From Pristionchus mayeri (taxonomy: Eukaryota > Nematoda > Chromadorea > Rhabditida > Neodiplogasteridae), in contig BTRK01000006.1 of the NCBI GenBank assembly GCA_036245805.1, forward strand, positions 31,996,901 to 32,060,900: a stretch of 64,000 nucleotides of DNA. The letters are read 5' to 3'. The position numbers were made by a program, and so were the translations under genes. The notes under the pieces were generated by a model. It was not told the origin of the DNA. It saw only the letters and a program-made list of their open reading frames with translations, and searched no databases. Below are positions 1-12,546 of this stretch, in pieces. Numbering within the stretch: position 1 is the first letter of the stretch; every line of letters starts with the position of its first letter.

Positions 1-869
1 TCTCTTCATTCCCTGCAATCTCCAGTCTTCATCCCTATCTTCTAAATCCACTATTTCGTAGTTCCCTCACATGGAGAATATTGGCGAATGTCTGACTGCA
101 GTTGTTGAAGAGTTCTCGCACGTCGAGATAATTGGCAGCCATGAACAGATCACAGAGAGCCGCGTCCTCCAGCTTCTCAACAATCATCAAACATTAAAGT
201 CCGCTATAATTCACATTTTTCAATTCAGTGTAATCTCTGATATATGCAATCTCATGGGGAGACTATAGACTAAAAGGGACTTGAGAATCAATTTAGCGTA
301 CCCCAAGGAACTGCTTGTCCCACTCGGGTACAACGTGGACACTCCTTTCCTTCGTCTTCCCTTCTTCCTTCTCCTCCTTCTTCTCATCGTTCTTGTGGTA
401 TTCACACCATTCGATCACCTGCGAGAGCATCTGCATCTCTCTCCCTCCCTTGCAGATTTTCTCTCGTCCTTCGATCTCACCTTCTGCAGTTGCTCCTCTT
501 TCACTTTCTCAAGGGGAATCGAGTTATTCTCGAGAATACTCTCGTTCTCCTCTTCCATTTTCATCGCCTGTAATGGGATTTGATGAAGTACGAATAGTGT
601 AGATAAATACCGAAACAAAATCATTGTTACATGCATACTGCATGTACAGTCAGAATGAGCAAAGATTGTTCGACGTTTACATTTTTATCGTATTATGCGA
701 TTACATAATACGCACATGGCAACGTTGCAGTACAGGATAACGTAGACAGAAGTTAGCATGACTATTGTACCTCCATCAGTTGAGCGATGGTAGTGGACAT
801 TCTGGCTATTTTGAGATCGACTGCAAACTCTTTTCCATCGGAAGAGACGAGCTTGACCAGTGGTGCCAT
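1..869 (-). CDS. skr: SKP1-related protein (SCF ubiquitin ligase adaptor), 3' end outside window
   Basis: SKP1 proteins link cullin-1 to F-box proteins in SCF ubiquitin ligases. Coding exons on the minus strand are 869-771, 567-481, 418-302, 175-71 and 12-1, all phase 0, with about 140 residues visible. The N-terminus MAPLVKLVSSDGKEF, the central VIEWCEYHKND, the PEWDKQFL segment and AANYLDVRELFNNCSQTFANIL follow the order of the SKP1 POZ fold and the start of its F-box-binding helices. The C-terminal part (the PEEIR/WCEEK region of the family) lies beyond the left edge. A CCCCTCAG acceptor sits one base before the ATG, which suggests trans-splicing and supports this start. The linker after CEYHKND is Lys/Glu rich (EKKEEKEEG) where SKP1 normally has an acidic insert. 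Nematodes have many SKP1 paralogues, so the exact orthologue cannot be named. The exon 4 acceptor is an unusual GTTGAG. Confidence 0.88.
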
Positions 870-1012
870 TCTGAGGGGGGAAGGATACGAGAAATTATAC
901 CGAGGTGATCACTTCGCGAAAAACGAATGGAAGTTGAGCACAATGCATACACACTCTCAAGTAATATTGTCCATACTGGAAATAACAACATGATAAATCG
1001 AATTCTTATAAG

Positions 1013-1196
1013 GGAACGGTCATTCCATAATTTAAAATTATGGAAACTGAATTATATCCGACGAAATTGGGTCCCATGGATACCCGAAATCACTTTTCAG
1101 AAAGTGCACACGGGCACCCGAAATCGCAAAATTGTGACCTACTTGTTCAACGCGAAATTTCAGCTGAGATAATTTTAAATTATGGAATAACCATTC
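1013..1196. repeat. Short inverted-repeat (MITE-like) element
   Basis: The ends GGAACGGTCATTCCATAATT (left) and the complementary AATTATGGAATAACCATTCC (right) form imperfect terminal inverted repeats of about 30 bp around a core of about 120 bp. There is no coding capacity. Size and structure fit a non-autonomous DNA transposon; the superfamily is not assignable from this copy. Confidence 0.6.
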
Positions 1197-1248
1197 CTTT
1201 GCAAGAAGTAGTATGAAGCCAGAGTAAGAAGAAGAGAGGACAATAATA

Positions 1249-1794
1249 TGAAGCCGTTCGCCTAAGAATCGATCATGAGGGGTCTGGCACAGCAATTTTT
1301 TGAAAATTTGCGGAATGAGGTTCTCAAGGGTGCTGATCATCATGGTCTACTTCATGTTGATCCAACTCAACCGGTTGAGCCAGGCTGCATGTAGGCTGCA
1401 CATACATTATTGTTCATGACTCAGATACCGGTTGAAGTATCAACTTCAAATTTGTACAGAGGAACAATAAGATACCTGTGACCCCATCGACCTTGAATAT
1501 GTAAATTTTGATTTATTCAAATATCATGAAAAAATTGTTCTCGAATACAAGGTCAAAGCTGAAAACGTGAACTACATAGAAAAATGCGCTATGTTCTGAG
1601 GATAATTTTTCATACCCAGGGTTGGGTGTTTGAACCTGTCGCGTTTTTTTTGTTACATCTCATTTTCTCCACTTTGGACCGCGCAAGTTGCGCAGAGGGT
1701 GACGAATGATAATAAGTTTCACCCCTCACAGTTTTCGAAGTTTTCGAAAAATGGCTGTGCCAGACCTTGATCGATTCTTAGGCGAGCGGCTTCA
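1249..1794. repeat. Terminal-inverted-repeat element, TA flanked
   Basis: The left end TGAAGCCGTTCGCCTAAGAA is mirrored at the right end (TTCTTAGGCGAGCGGCTTCA), with arms of about 55 bp that continue into the TCGATCA and GTCTGGCACAGC segments. A TA dinucleotide lies outside each end, as expected for Tc1/mariner-type target duplication. There is no ORF for a transposase. Confidence 0.65.
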
Positions 1795-2034
1795 TATGTT
1801 TTACTATGCTGCATATGCTGCATAGTCTATGCAATAGTATCAATTTTCAGTATAATAATTGATAAGTAGATAAGTAAATTAATGAATTTAGTGTGGTGAC
1901 GCGGAAAATATTTATCCTGATATCAATAATTCGCGCGTTCAATCACAGGCCAGGACGAGAATGAGAAGGAAGAGACTCCCATCGGTATTATGAAATATTC
2001 GTAGTGGGATGGTGATGGCCAGAGAGAATCGATA

Positions 2035-3163
2035 AGAGAGACTTTTCGACTCAGTGAACATATGCTTGGCAAAGTGCAAAAAATCGAAATCTCCCTAAAT
2101 GTGCCCACGTGTAGTACTCAATGAGACTAGCTCACCCACCACTTATGGAGTGATCTAGGTCGCCGTTAATAAGGATTAAGCACGTTACCGTAATCAGACG
2201 AAGTTTCGATTTCGCTATTGATCTGAACGGCACATATATGAAAAGATGCGCCGTTGCCTGCTCATCAACCATCCAAGGTTTCATCCTATTTGAATTAAAG
2301 ACCTTCGAAAAAAATCGAAAAATCTAATATTTTTTCCTATTTTGAATTGTATCGTTTTCTGATGGGTGGGTAGCGAGGTTTTTTATTACATTATTTTGTA
2401 GGTCCGTCTACTTACTGCCCATACTGACATACAAACAAAATCAAAAAATAGGTTTTTGAGAAAAAGACAAAAATTGATCAACAATTTGAAATAAAGGCAG
2501 TTCGTAATACTGAAAAGCTACCGTACACAATTTTCGAAATCAAGGAAAGCGGGGATCTGAAGGGGTGTTCTGTATCGCCCCTGCGGCGCAACACGATTGC
2601 ATGTGAAATTTGGTTTCTCAATACTTTAAGTGAGGCATGCGCTCAATCGAAGTTTTTGAATACTGTAGCTTTTCAGTATTACGAACTGATTTTATTTCAA
2701 AATACTGACCAATTTTTAACTTTTTCTCAAAAACCTATTTTTTGATTTTGATTGTACGTTTAGTATGGACAGCCAGTAGACGGCCCTACAAAATAAAATA
2801 ATAAAAAACCTCGCTACCCACCCATCGAAACAAGATACAATTCAAAATAGAAAAAAAATAATCGATTTTTCGATTTTTTTCGAAGGTCTTAAATTCAAAT
2901 AGGATGAAACCTTGGATGGTTAATGAGCAGGCAACGGCGCATCTTTTCATATATGTGCCGCTCAGATCAATAGCGAAATCGAAACTTCGTCGGATTACGG
3001 TACCATGATTAAACCTTATTAACTGTGACGTAGATCACTCCATAAGTGGTGGGTGAGCTAGTCTCATTGAGTACTACACGTGGGCACATTTAGTGCGATT
3101 TCGATTTTTTGCACTTTGCCAAGGCTCTTCACAAATATGTTCACTGACTCAAAAAGTCTCTCA
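2035..3163. repeat. Foldback (palindromic) element, TA flanked
   Basis: The two halves are near-complete inverted copies. The outer ends are AGAGAGACTTTT/TGAGAGACTTTT, followed by CTCAGTGAACATAT, and the arms of about 490 bp meet near 2,590. Examples of matching segments are the CTAGCTCACCCACCACTTAT block (2,130 region) against ATAAGTGGTGGGTGAGCTAG (3,042 region), and the CATCCAAGGTTTCATCCTAT block against its complement near 2,900. TA lies outside both ends. No transposase is visible, so it is non-autonomous. Transcribed, it would form a long hairpin. Confidence 0.85.
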
Positions 3164-6100
3164 TAACGAGACCAGAGAATACGATTAGAAAGAGAGAGGA
3201 TTTGACTTTCAATCGGTATTATCAGTTACAAATATTTAGATAGATCAGCCTTCTTAATTTATTTTTTTTCCAGTTAAAAAAGGGTTCCCATGAAACAGAA
3301 TCATCGACTCTCACAACGACTGTACTGCATGCTGAGTACTGTACGGTGGATTTCGCTAAATTCTGCGCATCGCACTATTTGCCTAATTCGACTATACCTT
3401 TATGTAAATTGCATTAAACTATATCGCACAATCCATGTTTTCACATTAAAAATCCATTAAACTGAATAATAACTAAGAAAACCGACGCTAAGTAACGTGG
3501 TGTAGCGCAGCGTGCATCTCGAAATTCCGTCTTTTCCTAATCCAGCGGCAGTTTTCTCAATCGATAGCTCGAATGGCTACAGTATTTTCAATTTGCCTGC
3601 ATTTTCAATAACCTTTAGAAATTAATTTTGTAACTTGTAGACATTTATTTAACTTGAAACCACGTGATTTCTGATCGGAAAAGCGCCCTCTATAACCCAG
3701 TGGTGCCAGTTTGTTGTACGCGAGACTCGTGGGAACCCTTTTTTAATACCTCTTATGCTTTTTCAGCGAGATACTCACTAGTTAAAGAAGGAGTAACACT
3801 AAAAATAGATTGTACATGTGGAATATTGGTTGTCGTAGAGGACAGAAATCCGATGAGAAATCACTTTATCCGAAGGGACACAGATGACTCTATCTCGAGA
3901 TATGAGAATGAGAAGATCGGGCCTCAGCGCAGGCGAAAGCGCGCGCATTTGAAATGAATGAGAAAAACAGCAACAACAAATCGCACCTAGCAGGATTCGA
4001 ACCCACGTATTCCCCACTGCGCCATGATCACCGTTGGTTCGGGCTGAGGGGAAACATTATATCTACCTAACACGCTCATCAGAATGCATTACCTTCTCAT
4101 CTCTTATTCGTGTTACACCTTCTTTAATTGAATGCTGGGGATCTTTTGATAAACAATGAGCAACAATCGACGATAAATACGTATGATGCGATTCATTCAG
4201 CAAAAAGTAAAAATAATAATACGATAATGTTGGGAATAACATGTAGAATCGTGTTGGATTTTTTCTATTCGTCATTGTCCAATTTGCGCTCCGTTGTGTG
4301 CTCACAAACTGCACTGCAGATACGGCTTTCCCTCTTTCATCTTTCCCTTTGTCGCTCCTCTGCGACATTATGCAAATCATGTATCGGTGAAACAATTGAG
4401 AACTTATAAGGTAGGAACGAATATTCGCGGGATCTCACCTTTGCAATCACAGTTCAGTTTAGTATGAAGGATCATGAGGGATGTGGTTGGCATAAAATAG
4501 TTATATCATATGTTCAGTGATAAATAGTAAATATTCAATTCCAAGCAATCATTGAGAGAGTGATACATCAATTCTAAGGCCAATTTTTTCACGTCTTTCA
4601 AAATATATTGATAAATGTACATATTTCCTTTTTAATGCGTATCTTCCTCCACGAAAGGACATACGATTGGAAAGGTGAGAGATGAACCAATTGATGCTTG
4701 AGTTCGTGCTTCTCACTTCCATTCATTGCTCTTCTCCCTCACTTTCTGCATGTGAGTGAGACTCCTCTGATGAGAAGAGGGAACATCTCACATTGGATTG
4801 GAACAGCCACTCTCCAATCTCTTCTTCCTTTCTCATCGATAAAAGAAGTGCGATAGGATATCTAAGGAGTAGAGTTCACTCACCTCTGCACTTCTTTCTC
4901 TCTTTGCACAGAACGAGTTCATGCACTGGAGAGCAGCTGCAATCACTCATCATTCTTACCTTCTTATCTTCCCCCTGAGGAGGTGAAAATAAGGGCAGAT
5001 CTCTCTTCATTGGAACATTTTCTCGGCCAATATATAAACAAATGGAGAGAGATCTACCCTTACTTCGACCTCGTTCAGTTGTCCCCTAGGTGTTTCCCGG
5101 AGAGAATTTCCCCTTTTCGTTCATCTCACATGATCTCAGGTTCTTCCCCATGAGCATTGTCTCACTCTCTTCATTCCCCACACTCTCTCACTTAGTTCCT
5201 ATTCGTCGAATAGACCATGCCACCACTCTTCTCCTTTCCACTTTCCCTCCCTTCTAAATCGATCACACCCTTCTTCCCTCCATTTCCCCTATCTTGAAAA
5301 GTTCCAATCGAACCCACAGAGGGAAAACCAGACGGAGATCAATTGGACGACACTAGACGCTCCTCAGCTCCGTCTCTTCATATTGTACACTCCCTTCCTT
5401 CCCTCCTCTCTCTCTCCTTCCTCTCTCCTTCCTCTCTCCTTCCAGATGCTCTAAGATCTTCACCAGAATAGCTGATTCGCTCACTAAGAGAATTCATTGG
5501 ACTCTCTCCAGCCCCGTTCTCTCGCTGATCAGATAGAGTGGGAGAGGACGTGGAATGGAGAGAGGGAGTCTCGATGCTCCTTACTCAGTCCTCTCGTTCG
5601 CTGAACTGTCTCATCTCCATCCTTCTCTCCGTTTACCACACTCTCTAAATGGGGAATACGGTAGTGAGGAGCACGTACAAAAGGAGAAGAAGAGAGAGGG
5701 AGAGACTCTTTCCTTCTCTTTGATCTTCCTTGCTCTGCTTAGATCGACTGATCGCGCCCCCTTCCAATTAATTAGCTCATCTCTCTCTCTCCCTATAATT
5801 GACGATGTTACAGAGTACGATTTTAATACGAATCGTCCATTCTAATCTCTAATTTGAACCAAACTTCATTTCGGGGGCGAGTTGGGTGCCTCCATGGGAA
5901 TTCGTCCTATCCTATCAACTCCCTGTCCGCTTCCCCACTCTATTCCTGGTTCTACAGTATTCTTGTATGTCGAAATGAAATCGGCCAACGTATGACTAAG
6001 TATTGGTCGAATCGGCTCGGTTACAGCTGGCCAGCTCCTCTAGTTGAGTATAAAGACGTCTATCCATTATCTGGACGCAGTTCGCTCTTCTTCTCCTTCC

Positions 6101-7405
6101 ATTTCCTCTCACGTTCTTTCGTATGGGGACATTGGGGGAAGGGAGTTCATTGTCTTCCTCCTGAGTAAGGATTGAGTACTCCTTGTGGGTGCTCCTCTTC
6201 CATTCGACGAACATCTCAGTTCCATCAGGAAGAGGAACTCTCCCCTCACTTCTTCTCCTCATCACTAATCGTCACTGAGTTCATCAAGCGATCGAAGGCG
6301 TGGCTCTCTTGGTTATATCCGGGTGTTAGTCATTCCATCTCTCACATCTTCTTTGCTTCTCTACTGCACAATTAGAATAATTCTCTCATCATTTATCGCG
6401 TATCTCTTCAGCACAAGTAGAGTGTACTTGAAGTGGAGAAATCGTTGTCATATCGAGAGAAAGTGATCATCGAACCTTCCCATGCACAGTTTATATTGTT
6501 GCTCACTTCGGGTGTTGGTTGGTGCATTGTCGTCTCCTGACCCATTGGAAGAGATTCTCATCTCTTCATTCCAAATGTTTTCTATCTGCCAATGAACCGA
6601 CACCCATCTTTTTGACATGGATATAGAATAATAGAATCGTTCCCTCTATTCGCGCTCTCTCATTCTATAGAAACAGATTGTGAATGTCATTATTCTGTAC
6701 TCCGTGAGATATGGATGGGCTATCCATAAAGACAATCGGAAAACCCTGTTTTTTCATTGCTTCTGCTATCTACCAGTTTATAAAAAAGTGCTAAAGGAAT
6801 AGGAGCTGCGTGATTTTCCTTCTCCGTCCCTACTCCGCATATATCGCTGCTCCTTTCTCCGTTTGTCCTCCTATGGCAAGGCTAAAGCGATGTTTATAAT
6901 GTTTAATGTTGCTGCATGGCGGACTCGATGCGTACACTTCTTCCACTCCCTCTGATCTCTTCCTCTTCCTCTCCTTCTTCTCTCTCGTAACCGACGAGAG
7001 AGAAGGAGAGAGCGCGTGTATTCAGAGTTCACTAACAAAGATCAAGCACACTCCGATTGGTGCCGATCTAATCGATCTCTCTTCTCTAATGGGATCGACG
7101 ACGTGTCTTGAGTTGTTCCTCACTGTGAAACTAGTCTACAGGTGTTTAGCAGAGTGAGCGAAGTCTTTATAAGGCCTCGTTGTCTAGTTTTATTTCAGAC
7201 CTCTTCGTCTTCTAAAATTCTTTCTTATTTCCTTGAGTTCCTATAGCGTACCCATTATATAGTCTACTCGCGTGTCTTTCATCTCGTTCCTCTATCACTA
7301 AACATTTCTCCCTACTTCGACTATTCTTATCCCCTACTCTTTCTATCAAGTGTTTATACCGTCGAACTCTATGTTATAGAATAATTCTCAATATTGTTTT
7401 CAGAT
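3164..7405. other. Intergenic DNA without a supported gene
   Basis: I see no conserved protein in either strand. The stretch is rich in CTCTC/GAGAG runs. Around 3,985-4,035 the minus strand has an isolated B-box-like GTGGGTTCGAATCC with a T-arm-like stem, but no complete tRNA cloverleaf. The right end, from about 7,170, may hold the promoter and 5' leader of the small secreted-peptide gene (TTTATAAGG near 7,166). Confidence 0.5.
5395..5446. repeat. CT-rich short tandem repeat
   Basis: Several copies of an 11-base unit, CTCTCTCCTTC, run in tandem in otherwise pyrimidine-rich intergenic DNA. It is a simple minisatellite; no function is implied. Confidence 0.6.
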
Positions 7406-7745
7406 ATGCACTTCTTCTCTCTCTTCTTCCTTCTCCTCGTCTCTTTCATCGCAGTCGAAGCACGTGCCAGATTCGCCAAGGGAGATCTATTCATGTGAGT
7501 ACGAAGACGATAGCCAGATTCCTTTCGAGTTGTCAATTTAACAATATTATGAACAGCGATAATATTCAACGATATTATGAACAGTCATGCTGGCTTTTCC
7601 CAGTCAATCAATAAATTTCTAATTGCAGTGCTTCTGAATCGTCGGATGGAGTCCCTCTCATCGAGTCATCTCTATTCAACGTAAGTCATTTCCCTCGATG
7701 AGCGAGTGAGTAAGTGTTCCTTTTCAGATTCTCGCTCGTCGTTGA
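7406..7745 (+). CDS. Small secreted peptide precursor (52 aa), unrecognised
   Basis: Three exons, 7,406-7,494, 7,629-7,680 and 7,728-7,745, with GTGAGT and GTAAGT donors and TTGCAG/TTTCAG acceptors; phases 2 and 0 close on a TGA. The product starts MHFFSLFFLLLVSFIAVEA, a clear signal peptide with likely cleavage after VEA or ARA. It leaves a mature peptide of about 30-33 residues (RFAKGDLFIASES...SLFNILARR). There is no cysteine, so it is not a disulfide-rich peptide. Dibasic residues occur only at the C-terminal RR. A TTTTCAG acceptor two bases before the ATG fits spliced-leader addition and fixes the start. It lies 200 bp from the convergent 3' end of the dehydrogenase gene. A secreted signalling or neuropeptide-like role is possible, but I recognise no family; function unknown. 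Confidence 0.7.
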
Positions 7746-7951
7746 GAGTTCTTCTCTCCGGCTGTTGTACATACTTTTTCTTCTTTCGCTAGATACATCT
7801 TCCGATCTCATTCCTATTACGGATCACTTACTCTTTACTTTTTTCAATGTCTATGAGTACTGTATAAAATACTTTATCGATCGGAAATGTACAGATCAGT
7901 AATCTGAATGATATACAGGAGAGAGATGCTAGATGTGTCCAAGATCAAAGA

Positions 7952-10778
7952 TCAGAGTCTGCAATTGACTCCTCCGGCAATCACAATCGTCTCTCCAGTG
8001 ATGTACGATGCGTCGTTAGAAGCAAGGAACGCCACACTTCCTGCAGTTACCGTACTCCACTTCGTTACAGCATTCAATTACTAAACAACCAATAAGTCGA
8101 TGGAACTACAGTATACCTCCGATCTCCTCAGGAACTCCCAATCTGCCGAGCATTATCTCCGAGTTCGAGATTATGTTTTCCTCTCCCGATTTATCTCCAT
8201 TGTCCCACAGCTGCAAATATGAACTGTGGAGATACTGTATCTTTTAATTTGAATACTGTAGGTTTAAATAATAAATATTCACTTACCGCTGAGCTCATCT
8301 TGGTCTTTATCACACCGGGAGCGATGCCGTTCACCCTGTAGTATTGACATTTCCTTCTATATTACCAGTTTATCGATTGATACCTGATGTTATCCTTAGC
8401 CAGTGATCCAGCCAGTCCCTTCACGAGACCGAGCATCGCAGTCTTCGTGATCGCGTACGCTGCGATTCCCACCTGGAAAGATTACGGTAGACTCGTGGCA
8501 TCGATTTGCAAAATTTTTAGACATCCCGTTCTTAGATTAGCACAGGGTCAGAACGCCCCCCCCCCCGTAGCTCAGAAACATTAATAGCCGGGCAAGTGAT
8601 TCTCGCCAGATTCTCATGAGTAGGATGCAGTTGTAAAGGGTGTGGAGAGGAAGAGAGGAAGACTACTGTAAGCCCTCCAGGTCACAGGGCGACCGCGTGT
8701 TTTCTCTCTCGCTGATCTAAATCGAGTAATAGCCTAATTCTCTCCATTTCTCATGCTCTTTCTTTCCCTCTAAGCAACGAGAGAGTGTGAGATTGGAAGA
8801 GAGATTCCATCACTCTAAATGGTTCTCTTCGTGTGGTTCGCTCGCTGTTCAGCGAATACTCTCTTCATTTCCGTGCACGAGAGCAGTTGAAGCACGAGAA
8901 GACAAGAAAACTGCACACTTCGAGAGAACCAAAGGGACGCCCCATTGTCTGCAGCGAAGAGAAGGGATCCGAGATTGCACGACTAAATCAATAGAGAATC
9001 TTCCCCTCTGGTGCTCTATTCAGGATGCCACTTTATCGGACCCTTTCATGACGAAAAACAAATACTGGAACTTTCATTTTGGAGCTTTTTGCTCGATATG
9101 AATCGGCATAGACCCAAATCCTGAACTCGTTACTCAGAGTGAGTGTGTGGGGAATCGTCCGGTCGGAAATGATGTTTCAGATACGTTCATATCAGAACTT
9201 TACCGGAATTCTAGTGTTTTTATGGAGTTAATCCTTAATTAACGATTAGAATCGATAGTTCTGAGAAAAAGTTTCGAATTGAATTATACGGAATGGGAAG
9301 TTTCCAAATATGAACTGTTCTGAATTGATAATCCAAAAATAATTTCTGAAACACAAATTGAGAAGTGAAGAAGTGCCATCTCATCTAAATATGACACCGT
9401 TCGAGCAATGGAAAGAAAAACCCAAACAATCCTGCTGGCACTACCGACCTATTCATTCTCAGATTTTCGGTGTTTATTCTAATGATTTCAATTGAAATTC
9501 AATAACTAAACAACGTAGTCATTTTTCAAACATAATGCTGAGTTCGATAATCTGGAAGAGCTTGTCAAAAAAAGCGGAAAATTGAAAATGATGGAGCAGA
9601 TTAACTCACGGAGGGAACTTTGTAAGCACCATAGGAGGCGTTGAAGATAATAGAGCCACCACTGCAAAGATGCTCGTTATTATCATTATTTTTACGAGAA
9701 TTATCAAGTAATATAAAGCTTTATTATTGTGTCAAAATAGGATATATAAATCGATAAAATTATGTGCATAAGAGTATGGTGGCGTACCCGACTTTCTTCA
9801 TATGCGGAACTACCAGTTTTGTCATCTGCCAGCCGTTCTTGACATTTGTCTCGAAGAGACGATCCCACCTCAACAGATGACATTTTATATTTTGATATTT
9901 AAATTTTCATTATTTTTTTTTAATTTTCAGTTTTCATATTAAATCAATTACCCCAAAATGGTTTGATTTTCTTTTTTTAAAAGCGCTGGCTCTAAAATTT
10001 TTTAAAAACACTTTTAAAAACATATAACGTCAACATAATGGGAAATTGAGAACATTCGCTCACATTTTCTCGTCGACATCTAGAATATCTCCAAAGATGG
10101 GATTGATTCCGTGGTTGTTAACCAGTACATCAATCCGTCCGAATTTAGACAACGTCTGAAAATTACAAAGAAAGGAAATTTTAAATGTGTTCACCATTTA
10201 GAGCCAGTGAATGCACTTTACGGATATTGTAGTGTTCGAATAATTAATGAACTGACAAATTGCACAAGATGCTGTCTGTCTTCCTCCTTGCCCACATGGC
10301 AGACCACTCCCTCGACCTTCTTGCAGCCTCCTTTGCGCAGAGAAGAAACGGCGTCCTGAAAGGGAGAAGAATTAGCAATATCATTCTTAAAACTACATTA
10401 AGTACCACGAACCGACGAATGTTACCTGTACATTCTTCTCCTTCCTACTGGATATGACTACAGCTGCTCCTTCTTGTGCCAGTCTCTCCGCGATGGCGAA
10501 GCCGATACTGAGAGAGATCACAGATCACCTACATTGTTTAGTCGCCAATTAATTCCTCGTCTGTGAGATATTATTATTTTCTCCTTCTTTCCAGTCAATA
10601 TATACTTTATTTTGTATATTTTGGGACAATATGTCGAATATTATGACCAAATGGGAATTAATGTTCAAATTAAAAGAGACAGAAGTTCCCCAGCAGGAAT
10701 GGCTGACCCTTGAGTGGCAGCAGTCACAATGGCCACCTTCCCCTCGAATCTCGAACAATTGATGGGAGAAGAAGACAT
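7952..10778 (-). CDS. dhrs-4: Short-chain dehydrogenase/reductase, DHRS4 type, probably peroxisomal
   Basis: DHRS4 enzymes are NADP(H)-dependent carbonyl/retinal reductases of peroxisomes. Ten exons (10,778-10,708; 10,507-10,426; 10,355-10,257; 10,155-10,064; 9,868-9,788; 9,661-9,610; 8,472-8,384; 8,335-8,287; 8,210-8,117; 8,040-7,952) give a complete 265-residue protein, the normal family length. Visible motifs in order: the cofactor loop TAATQGIGFAIAERL (TGxxxGIG variant), NNHGIN (the SDR NNAG motif, here NHG), the Ser-containing FNASYGAY, the catalytic YAITK (YxxxK) and VNGIAPGVIKTKM. The C-terminus is Cys-Arg-Leu, an acceptable peroxisomal PTS1 tripeptide. An upstream run MSSSPINC precedes RFEGKVAIVTAA. 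Intron 6 (8,473-9,609) is large, with an 11-base C run near 8,554. The exon 5 acceptor is GTTGAG. The substrate cannot be read from sequence. Confidence 0.93.
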
Positions 10779-12546
10779 TCTGAAATGGGCTCTACTCATT
10801 TATCGTCCTCTCTGTCTGTTAGGCGAGGGTTCGTACAATGTGAGAAATTAGTGTCACATGGAAATATGCACAGTTTACGATATTACTGTTACGAATTTAG
10901 AAAAGTTAAAAGTACGAATATTTACAAATCCAAATTACGAATCTACGAGGTATTGGAGGAAAAATATGGCTTTTATAAATAGTAGTTTCAATTTTAACAA
11001 TCTAGACAATTATTGGAAAACAGATATTAGATAGTAGTTATATTCAAGTTTATTAGAAAGGCTGAATGCCAGACTCAGGTGGAACCATTTACGAAATTTT
11101 TCCCAGTAATATCTACTCCCTCAAGAATAACTACTCCCAGAAGAATTATACGATACCTTCAAATAATGAGAACAAAAAATGATAATTAAGCATTTCTGTT
11201 CATTCATAACATTGAAAAATGAGCGGTTTAATCGGGCAGAAAAGGAATGGAAGAGTGTGGTCGATCACTCTGTATCACCATTGCGAGTATGTACCTACAA
11301 ACTACGAGATAACAAGGGAGAGAGAGGGAACTCTTCCACGGGGAGAGAATAATCTTCCCTCTCATAATTCCGCATGGTCTATCATTCTATTTCACCTTTG
11401 AGAGAGTGTGCAATAGTCGGAATTCACTCATGGAGCCCATCCAAAATGCGACGTTGAGTAGTAACTCTGTCGAAATAAGATCATTCTCGCCGTCTTCTCT
11501 TGGCGTGCTCTTTCGGTTAATCTAAGGGAAGAGATCGTGTGAAAATTGGAGAGAGTGAGACCGAGACAGACAATGTGTAGTGTAGATTGAGACTCCGTTC
11601 GACCCAATCAACACACGCATCAGCACAATATCGTCACTGGAAAGAATGAGAAAACGGAGAACTATTGAGGAAAATAGCGATAAGTTCGCAAATTGTGCAC
11701 GTTTTGTGCATGATGAATATTTGTCTATCATCGTCAGGCATCGTCAGATTGGACATATCAGGGGGATCAATATCGTCTATGGCAATACTAATAACAAACG
11801 AATATTAGATGAGTAGCAACACAAAGTCATATTTTTTTCAATATTTAGTCTCTTCCACTATTTCAATCCTCACAAACTGGAAATTGGAGTGTATTTTCAC
11901 TATCACATATAATATGTGACGTATTCAGAAAATGCAAGTGATTTCTCTTTGCTTCCACATCTACATATCTTTTTCACAATAAAATGAACTCAAACCAGTT
12001 CACAATCAACCGTTGGTGTGTTCCTGAACAGAGAGAACCGCACATGGTAAGAAGATAGAAATCCTTCTTCGTATACGTTCATTGTGGGAAGGATCTTTGC
12101 TCGAAGATCAGTAAAGTAGCAAATGGGTGTGCCATTCAGAACAAAGCAGTCTATTCGAATTCGATCTCGTGAAGAATAAAATGTGGGCATTGCTTTTCCC
12201 CTCTGCTTTCACCATTAAAAACATTTTTAATTTTTTTTGAAAAATATGTTTTTAAAGGTGAAAATTTTTTTTGAGAATATGCCGATGCGCCTGCCCGATT
12301 GGTCAACCCTTTTAGTGGACGGAGCTTAAAGTCTCTGAAATCATTCCATAATCACGGATAGTTTCTACCCCAAGTTGATCGCGCAAGAGACTATTCGGTG
12401 ATCGTATGCTTTCCCTTTCATGTCTTGCGAATGGAAAAGACAATGTGGTGAAAGACATTTTTATGCTTGTTTCATCATAAATACTACACAACGAATCTGC
12501 TAGTGTAAAGCTGTAGACCTCGTGGTTGGTGTTCTCTTTGCTTGAT
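10779..12546. other. Intergenic DNA without a supported gene
   Basis: I see no conserved coding sequence on either strand between the dehydrogenase start and the 3' end of the Gly-rich gene. From about 12,405 the sequence mirrors the 3' flank of the sister gene near 15,660, so the inverted duplication includes 3' UTR and some downstream DNA. Confidence 0.5.

Noticed and set aside
3985..4035. tRNA gene on the minus strand
   Set aside because: Only a T-arm-like hairpin is present; anticodon arm and acceptor stem are missing.
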